From: Planctomycetota bacterium
Lineage (GTDB): Bacteria; Planctomycetota; Planctomycetia; Pirellulales; Pirellulaceae
Direction: 5' to 3'
Length of the DNA stretch: 10,571 nt
Assembly: GCA_026692885.1 (NCBI GenBank)
Contig: JAPLNJ010000088.1
Coordinates: 1 to 10,571 of the forward strand
Of this stretch, positions 6,284 to 10,571 are shown piece by piece; within the stretch, counting starts at the first letter, position 1, and each line of letters begins with the position of its first letter. Under the pieces are notes generated by a model, which saw nothing but the letters and a program-made list of their open reading frames with translations, was not told where the DNA came from and searched no databases. A program made the position numbers and the translations under genes.

Positions 6284-6540
6284 TTTGGTCTTTCTTTGCG
6301 GCCGGACGCTCCCGGACGCCGATCTACGCTTGCAAAAAGAAACGCTGACGATACATTGATGCAGTTAAAGTACTCGGAAAGTGATTCTTTGGGAACTGCC
6401 ATGTCGGTTGGCTCGACTGGCAGTGGCACCGTGTAGGATGCGCGTAGGAGTGTTGTGTAGGAGTGTCGTGTAGGAGTTGTGTACGCGGCGAGGTGGAAAT
6501 CGAGCAAGGTTCGCCAAGGTTTAGGGAATTTCGATAGCTT
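6284..6540. other. Divergent smpB/rpsO intergenic region
   Basis: This 257-nt gap must hold start signals for both genes. I could not place a convincing sigma70-type promoter on either strand. Its only clear structure is the GTAGGAG tandem repeat at 6433-6482, followed by an S15 leader with a weak AGGG 14 bases before the ATG. Confidence 0.6.
6433..6482 (+). repeat. 13-bp GTAGGAG tandem repeat in the rpsO leader
   Basis: GTAGGA begins at 6433, 6444, 6457 and 6470, so spacing is 11, 13 and 13 nt. The full units read GTAGGAGTGTTGT, GTAGGAGTGTCGT and GTAGGAGTTGTGT. If transcribed, three units contain AGGAG, identical to a strong ribosome site, although the real rpsO start 59 nt further on has a poor one. 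Confidence 0.85.
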
Positions 6541-6810
6541 ATGACGATCACTAAAGAGCGGAAGCAGGAACTAATCCAAGATTTCAAGCGGGCCGAGAGC
6601 GATACTGGCTCCCCGGAAGTCCAGATTGCCATTCTGACCACACGGATTAACAGCCTGACCGAGCACATGCGAGGGCATACCAAGGACTACGCCACCCGGC
6701 GCGGTTTGTTGGGGATGGTCAGCCGCCGTCGCCGATTGTTGGATTACCTCCGCAAACATGATCCCAAGCGGTATTTTGGGATTATCGGCCGGCTCGGGAT
6801 TCGCAAGTAA
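6541..6810 (+). CDS. rpsO: 30S ribosomal protein S15
   Basis: Exactly the canonical 89 residues. S15 is a primary 16S rRNA binding protein of the small-subunit platform and also contributes to the bridge with the large subunit. The four-helix signature is clear: [17 protein letters not shown], the [16 protein letters not shown] block, [34 protein letters not shown], and the [14 protein letters not shown] end. The loop residues H, D and S that contact rRNA are present. It precedes pnp by 182 nt, the common rpsO-pnp arrangement. S15 represses its own mRNA in several bacteria through leader RNA structure; whether the repeats at 6433-6482 do so here is unknown. Confidence 0.98.
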   Translation: MTITKERKQELIQDFKRAESDTGSPEVQIAILTTRINSLTEHMRGHTKDYATRRGLLGMVSRRRRLLDYLRKHDPKRYFGIIGRLGIRK

Positions 6811-6847
6811 TCGCGGCCTACGGCACCGCTATCGCCCTTGCATACGC

Positions 6848-6865
6848 GGCTGTGCAGCCTTTTTT
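6848..6865 (+). terminator. Short hairpin plus T-run after rpsO
   Basis: GGCTGTGCAGCC (6848-6859) folds into a 4-5 bp stem and is followed at once by six T. The stem is short, so this would be a weak intrinsic terminator or attenuator letting some transcription continue into pnp. Confidence 0.5.
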
Positions 6866-6888
6866 GGATGCTGATTTCGTTCCTTCTT

Positions 6889-6913
6889 TTACCACCGGAC
6901 GGGTGGTAATTTT
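6889..6913. promoter_or_regulatory. 8-bp hairpin in the pnp leader
   Basis: TTACCACC (6889-6896), loop GGACG, then GGTGGTAA (6902-6909) followed by TTTT. On either strand it is flanked by U-rich sequence, so it may be a bidirectional terminator. In E. coli the pnp leader also has a long hairpin, cut by RNase III in autoregulation, so a leader role is another option. Confidence 0.5.
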
Positions 6914-6980
6914 GGGAGCGTGATCCTTGCGCGTGTTTCTTTTTCGTCGCACCGACCGTTTTGTCACATTTGTAGAAGTT

Positions 6981-7094
6981 AGGAAGTTGGAAGTGAAGGT
7001 TCGCGTAGAAAAACAGATTGGACGGCGGCTGCCGGCAAGTTTCCCGGTGGTTTCATCAAGCGGGAAGGCCGACCGACCCAGAAGGAGACGCTGA
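6981..7094 (+). pseudogene. Displaced pnp start: RBS, GTG and first ten codons, out of frame
   Basis: AGGAA at 6981-6985 precedes a GTG at 6993 by seven bases. From there the reading is (M)KVRVEKQIG, the expected N-terminus of bacterial PNPase in this group, then RRLPASFPVV and 13 more residues to a TGA at 7092-7094. The PNPase sequence resumes at about 7022 in a different frame as TAAAGKFPGGFIKREGRPTQKETLTARLMDRPIRPLFP. The join sits near 7017-7022. Compared with ordinary PNPases about 50 residues are missing, including the stretch usually reading near DTVV...PGTDFFPLT. The two frames imply a loss of 3n+1 bases. No ATG, GTG or TTG occurs in the second frame between its stop at 6980 and the ATG at 7106. 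Confidence 0.8.
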
Positions 7095-7105
7095 CTGCGC
7101 GGCTC

Positions 7106-9097
7106 ATGGATCGGCCCATTCGCCCGCTGTTCCCCAAGGGCTTTGCTAACGAAGTGCAATGCCAGAGCATTGTCTTCTCCAGCGACCGCCAAGTGGACGG
7201 TGACGTGCTGGCGATGATTGGCTCGGCCACGGCGTTGTTTATCTCGCCGCTGCCGTTCCGCGGCCCCGTGGCTTCGGTCCGCATCGGCCGTATCGAGGGC
7301 CAGTTCATTCCGTTTCCGACGCACGACCAGTTGGAGGAGAGTGAGCTCGATCTGATTGTGTCCGGCTCCGATCAGTCGGTCTGTATGATCGAAGGCTTCG
7401 CCCGCGAGATGCCGGAAGACGAGATGGCTGCCGCGATTCAGTACGCTCACGGGGTCATTCGCGAGATTCTGGCGATGGAGCGGGAACTGTACGAGAAGGT
7501 CAATCCGACGAAGATGGCGTTTGTGCCAGCCCCGGACGACGGCATCTACGATAAGCTGCAAAGCAAGTACTACGAGGACTTCAAATCCGCCAAGCAGACC
7601 ACTGGAAAACAGGCCCGGGCGGAAGCGGTGGAGACTCTGAAGAACCGCGTCGTGGCCGAGATGATTCCTGCTGCCGGGGCGGCGGATGCGATCTGCCCGG
7701 AAGCGTTGGACCATGCCTGGCACAGCCTGGAAGCCCGCGTGATACGGGACTTGATCCTGTCCGGGACCCGCGCGGATGGTCGCGACACGAAGACCCTGCG
7801 GAACATCGAGTGCGAGGTCGACGTGTTGCCCCGTACCCACGGCTCCGCAGTGTTTCAGCGTGGTGAGACGCAAGCGTTGATCACCGTTACGCTGGGCACT
7901 GGCAGGGACGAGCAACGGGTCGACGGGCTGATCGACGAGTACTCCAAGAAGTTCATGCTGGACTATAATTTCCCGTCGTTTTCCGTGGGCGAATGCCGTC
8001 CGATCCGCGGACCGGGACGACGGGAGATCGGGCACGGCGCGCTGGCCGAACGCAGCGTCAAGCCAGTCCTGCCGGCACCGGACGAATTTCCGTATACCGT
8101 CCGGGTGATTTCGGACATTCTCGAATCCAACGGTTCTTCCTCTATGGCGTCCGTGTGCGGTGCCACACTCGGCCTGATGGCCGCTGGGGTGCCGATCACC
8201 AATCCGGTGGCTGGGATTTCCGTCGGCCTGGTCAAGGAAGCGGATGACCGCTGGGTGCTGCTGACGGACATTCTCGGCGACGAGGATCATTTTGGCGACA
8301 TGGACTTCAAGATCTCAGGGACGCAGAACGGCATCACCGGGATTCAGTTGGATCTGAAGATCGACGGGATCAGCGAAGAGATCATCCGCGCCACTCTGAC
8401 GCAGTCACGAGAGGCTCGCATTGAGATCCTGCGCAACATGCTGACCACGATCTCACGGCCCCGGGCCGAACTGTCGAAGTGGGCGCCGCGATTGTTGCGG
8501 ACGAAGATCGATCCGGACAAGATCGGACTACTGATCGGTCCGGGAGGCAAGAACGTCCGCATGATCCAGGAGACGACCGGCACGGTGATCGAGATCGAGG
8601 ACGACGGCACGGTGACCGTAGCCAGCGAGGACGAAGGGCGGGCCAAGGCAGCCATGGCCCACATCGAAGCCTGCACCGCGACCGTGCAGATCGGCAAGAT
8701 TTACGACGGGCGCGTGGCCAGCATCAAGGACTTCGGCGCCTTTGTGGAAATCCTGCCTGGCCGCGATGGGTTGTGCCACGTCAGCGAGTTGTCGAATGGC
8801 TTCGTCAGCCGGGTCTCGGACGTGTGCCAAGTGGGCGACACGATGAAAGTGCTGGTCATCGATATCGATGAGCACGATCGCGTCAAGCTCAGTCGGCGCC
8901 GTGCTCTGGAGGAACTCGGCATTGTAGATGACATCGCCAACCGTCCGCCGAGTGAGCCTGGCGCGGAGGGGGAGCGTGGCCCGGACAGCGATCGCGATAG
9001 CGGCCGTGACCGAGATCGCCCGCGTGGTGGTGATCGCCCTCGCGGTGGTGATCGCCCTCGCAGTGGGGGCGGTGGTGGTGGACGCGGACGGCGTTAG
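7106..9097 (+). CDS. pnp: Polynucleotide phosphorylase, N-terminally truncated
   Basis: A 663-residue reading from the first in-frame ATG. PNPase degrades RNA 3' to 5' phosphorolytically and can add tails in reverse. In order: remainder of RNase PH domain 1 (MDRPIRPLFPKGF, MIGSATALFISPLPF), the helical linker (about 110-215), catalytic RNase PH domain 2 (TRADGRDTKTLRNIECEV, GPGRREIGHGALAERSV with the phosphate-binding arginines, NGSSSMASVCG at about 342-352, and DILGDEDHFGDMDFK at about 387-401 with the metal aspartates), KH domain (IGLLIGPGGKNVRMIQ near 474-489), S1 domain (about 532-605) and an arginine/glycine-rich tail. Catalytic residues of domain 2 look intact. What is wrong is the start: no ribosome site precedes this ATG, and coding similarity extends upstream in frame to about 7022, so the gene is interrupted. 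It may be reached by re-initiation after the 33-codon frame that ends at 7094, be non-functional, or be a sequence error. Confidence 0.9.
   Translation: MDRPIRPLFPKGFANEVQCQSIVFSSDRQVDGDVLAMIGSATALFISPLPFRGPVASVRIGRIEGQFIPFPTHDQLEESELDLIVSGSDQSVCMIEGFAREMPEDEMAAAIQYAHGVIREILAMERELYEKVNPTKMAFVPAPDDGIYDKLQSKYYEDFKSAKQTTGKQARAEAVETLKNRVVAEMIPAAGAADAICPEALDHAWHSLEARVIRDLILSGTRADGRDTKTLRNIECEVDVLPRTHGSAVFQRGETQALITVTLGTGRDEQRVDGLIDEYSKKFMLDYNFPSFSVGECRPIRGPGRREIGHGALAERSVKPVLPAPDEFPYTVRVISDILESNGSSSMASVCGATLGLMAAGVPITNPVAGISVGLVKEADDRWVLLTDILGDEDHFGDMDFKISGTQNGITGIQLDLKIDGISEEIIRATLTQSREARIEILRNMLTTISRPRAELSKWAPRLLRTKIDPDKIGLLIGPGGKNVRMIQETTGTVIEIEDDGTVTVASEDEGRAKAAMAHIEACTATVQIGKIYDGRVASIKDFGAFVEILPGRDGLCHVSELSNGFVSRVSDVCQVGDTMKVLVIDIDEHDRVKLSRRRALEELGIVDDIANRPPSEPGAEGERGPDSDRDSGRDRDRPRGGDRPRGGDRPRSGGGGGGRGRR
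9023..9058 (+). repeat. 18-bp tandem repeat coding the PNPase RGGD tail
   Basis: Two copies of an 18-nt unit (9023-9040, 9041-9058; one mismatch) encode RGGDRP twice, between an RDRDRP-like lead-in and a GGGGGGRGRR end. The tail is like the disordered RG-rich ends of RNA helicases and RNase E-type scaffolds. Confidence 0.8.
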
Positions 9098-9130
9098 ACT
9101 TGACGTCACCTCGGATCTTTGATTCAACAA

Positions 9131-9160
9131 CAACGGCCGGCTTCCGGCCGTTGGCGTTTC
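9131..9160 (+). terminator. Intrinsic terminator of pnp
   Basis: A perfect 10-bp stem, CAACGGCCGG / CCGGCCGTTG, with loop CTT (9131-9153), starts 33 nt after the pnp stop. It is preceded by A-rich sequence and followed by the modestly T-rich gcgtttctt. The stem is strong and the T-tract imperfect. Confidence 0.75.
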
Positions 9161-9185
9161 TTGATCCCTCGAATCCAATACCAAT

Positions 9186-9440
9186 GCTAGCACCAAACGG
9201 TTTTCGGGGTTGTCGGTGTCAAGAATGGGGTTTTACGGTTTCGCATAGACGGACCGCCAGCTGGGGTCAGACGTACAGATTTCAGTTTTCGCGGGCAGAA
9301 GGCTTTTTATGGGATTGAGCACACGACCGCGAAAACTGAAATCTGTACGTCTGACCCCTTGTCTCGCACCCTGTCCCTGCTGCTGAACCGTAAAGTCTCA
9401 TTCTTTACGCGCAAGGGCCAAAATAGCGTTTGGTACTAGC
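9186..9440. mobile_element. 255-bp inverted-repeat element, MITE-like, no coding capacity
   Basis: The first 60 bases (9186-9245) and the last 60 (9381-9440) are inverted copies without gaps, matching at 42 of 60 positions. The outer 14 bases, GCTAG(C/T)ACCAAACG, match at 13, and a second conserved block near the inner end shares TTTACGGTT. No transposase gene is present. It fills nearly half of the 560-nt gap between pnp and the DUF1598 gene. I see no clear target-site duplication. Confidence 0.65.
9263..9358. repeat. Perfect 32-bp inverted repeat nested in the 255-bp element
   Basis: Arms 9263-9294 and 9327-9358 are exact reverse complements, beginning GGGGTCAGACGTACAG and separated by 32 nt. 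The perfect arms inside imperfect ones suggest a younger insertion or an actively homogenised core. GGGGTCAGA-type ends recall repeats I remember near IS200/REP-type transposases, but I cannot confirm a match. Confidence 0.9.
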
Positions 9441-9537
9441 GGAACAAATTGGTCTTGCAGAAACGCCCCTATTTCACCACATAATAGAGAGAGCCAAGCG
9501 GTCCATGCGCCATACGTGCTCTCTGCCTGTTCAGTCT

Positions 9538-9567
9538 TTCCAGATTGACTAGCTTGTCAATCTGGAA
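9538..9567. promoter_or_regulatory. 12-bp perfect inverted repeat upstream of the DUF1598 gene
   Basis: TTCCAGATTGAC, a 6-nt spacer TAGCTT, then GTCAATCTGGAA. It lies 91 nt before the ATG and has no T-run after it on the plus strand, so an operator or a leader stem-loop fits better than a terminator of pnp. No promoter boxes could be placed with confidence. Confidence 0.5.
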
Positions 9568-9658
9568 GGTATCGCCGAATCGGGGAGTTTACGCATCGTC
9601 AGGGGACCACGAAATCCCGGTACGTTTTTTCCACCAGAAGCAGGAGGCGTTGAGAACT

Positions 9659-10571
9659 ATGTCGGTGAGTAATGGTTTCCGCAGCGTGTGCAACACCGCT
9701 CGATGGCTCACCATCATCGGTCTGCTGTTGATGTCTGGAGCAGGACCTGCCAGCGCGCAGATTAATAACGGCTTTAACCAACGCGCCGTGGGCGGGATCA
9801 CGGTGGATGCCCAAGGAGTCATCCGTCAAAGTGTGCCCGACGAGCGGCTGGCCGATGTGCGTCAATTGCGGAAAGATGCAGGCCAGGTGCCGACGGAACT
9901 GCAGCCGGGCGGGGAACTGCGCAAAATCTCCCTGCGAGCGCTGGAAACGGTGCTCCGGCAGGCATCAGCCGACAATCCCGCCCGCCTGCCCGATGAGCTG
10001 CAGTACTTGGGCGGCTTGCAACGCATCCAATACGTGCTGGTCTACCCGGAACAGAAAGACATCGTGCTGGCGGGGCCCGGCGAGGGTTGGACGATCGACG
10101 ATCGCGGCGAAGTTGTCGGCGTGACCACGGGCTTGCCCGTGCTTCGCTTGGAGGATTTGCTGGTCGCGTTGCGGACCGTCGAAGCTGCTCGGACGGAGGG
10201 CCTCAGCGTGTCGATCGATCCCACGCCCGAAGGCCGCCGCCGTTTCAAAAACTCCATCGCGAATATGAAACAACGCGGGCTCGACCTCACCCGCGAAGCC
10301 GTCGCCGGGCTGGCCGAAGCGATGGGACCGCAAGAGATCACCTTCACGGGAATTCCCACCGACAGCAATTTCGCCCGCGTGCTGGTGGCTGGCGACTACC
10401 GCATGAAACAGTTGGCCATGGGTTTGGACAAGGCGCCCATTCCGGGTTTGCCCAGCTTCTTGGAACGGCTCAAGGCGAAGAATGGTCTGCCAGGCAACGC
10501 CATGCCGCGGTGGTGGCTGGCGTGTAACTACGAACCGCTGGCGCGCAGCGAGGACCGGTTGGTCTGGCAGT
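9659..10571 (+). CDS. Secreted DUF1598-type planctomycete protein, N-terminal part (runs off right edge)
   Basis: 304 codons are open from the ATG at 9659 to the window edge. AGGAGG stands 11 bases before the start. The first 33 residues form a signal peptide: MSVSNGFRSV, a hydrophobic run LTIIGLLLMSGAG, and cleavage at about PASA-Q. The mature part reads INNGFNQRAVGGITVDAQGVI, then ELQYLGGLQRIQYVLVYPEQKDIVLAGPGEGW, VVGVTTGLPVLRLEDLLVALRTVE, GLSVSIDPTPEGRRRF, EITFTGIPTDSNFARVLVAGDYRMKQLAMGLD, and AMPRWWLACNYEPLARSED. I recognise this as the DUF1598 family, found mainly in planctomycetes, whose function is unknown. The AADYRMK-like block and the WW region are typical of it. It is separated from pnp by a terminator and a mobile-element-like insertion, so it should have its own promoter. 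Confidence 0.85.
   Translation, partial: MSVSNGFRSVCNTARWLTIIGLLLMSGAGPASAQINNGFNQRAVGGITVDAQGVIRQSVPDERLADVRQLRKDAGQVPTELQPGGELRKISLRALETVLRQASADNPARLPDELQYLGGLQRIQYVLVYPEQKDIVLAGPGEGWTIDDRGEVVGVTTGLPVLRLEDLLVALRTVEAARTEGLSVSIDPTPEGRRRFKNSIANMKQRGLDLTREAVAGLAEAMGPQEITFTGIPTDSNFARVLVAGDYRMKQLAMGLDKAPIPGLPSFLERLKAKNGLPGNAMPRWWLACNYEPLARSEDRLVWQ

Noticed and set aside
5786..6540. tmRNA gene near smpB
   Set aside because: I looked for an Ala-tRNA-like end and a short tag frame in the flanking gaps and saw neither.
6818..8290. Long minus-strand open frame (490 codons)
   Set aside because: It is antisense to clear PNPase coding sequence and has no recognisable family or ribosome site.
9178..9318. 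Part of a plus-strand open frame after pnp (9100-9318, 72 codons)
   Set aside because: It runs through the pnp terminator hairpin and the inverted-repeat element, with no RBS and no resemblance to a protein.
9263..9358. Intrinsic terminator of pnp
   Set aside because: The spacer is 32 nt, there is no T-run, and a better terminator lies at 9131-9160.

Overview
The window looks like chromosomal DNA of a planctomycete, probably from the Pirellulales or a relative. The evidence is a DUF1598-type secreted protein, a secreted ThuA-like protein, an alpha/beta-hydrolase-like protein without a nucleophile, a conserved protein of a kind I know only from planctomycetes, GC-rich coding DNA, short non-overlapping transcription units, and many intergenic palindromic repeats. 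This assignment rests on recalled family resemblance, not on a search.

Layout. On the minus strand, read from high to low coordinates: smpB (trans-translation), a conserved hypothetical with a possible nuclease-like core, a truncated secreted alpha/beta-hydrolase-like protein, pyrC (dihydroorotase), fxsA (membrane protein), a secreted ThuA-like protein, and the N-terminal part of a RhaT-type sugar transporter that runs off the left edge. Only the hydrolase-like gene and pyrC (18-nt gap) are close enough to suggest one transcript. On the plus strand: rpsO (S15) then pnp (polynucleotide phosphorylase), the widely conserved pair, then a terminator, a 560-nt repeat-rich gap, and the start of a DUF1598 protein running off the right edge. 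smpB and rpsO diverge from a 257-nt gap.

Two things stand out. First, pnp is damaged. Its expected GTG start, RBS and first ten residues are present, but about 50 residues of the first RNase PH domain are missing and the rest lies in another frame. The hydrolase-like gene also lacks its usual N-terminal strands, at a junction made of 24-bp repeats. Both could be real deletions or assembly errors. Second, the gaps carry at least four sequence-distinct families of paired, inverted hairpins with a GTAG-like tetranucleotide at their foot, the organisation of REP/BIME elements mobilised by REP-associated tyrosine transposases. In three minus-strand genes the TAG stop codon lies in, or at the very end of, such a repeat. 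The gap before the DUF1598 gene has a different nested element: a perfect 32-bp inverted repeat inside a 255-bp imperfect one.

No tRNA, rRNA, CRISPR array, transposase, defence cassette or phage gene was seen. I found no convincing undescribed multi-gene system; the repeat ecology and the broken pnp are the most interesting content.
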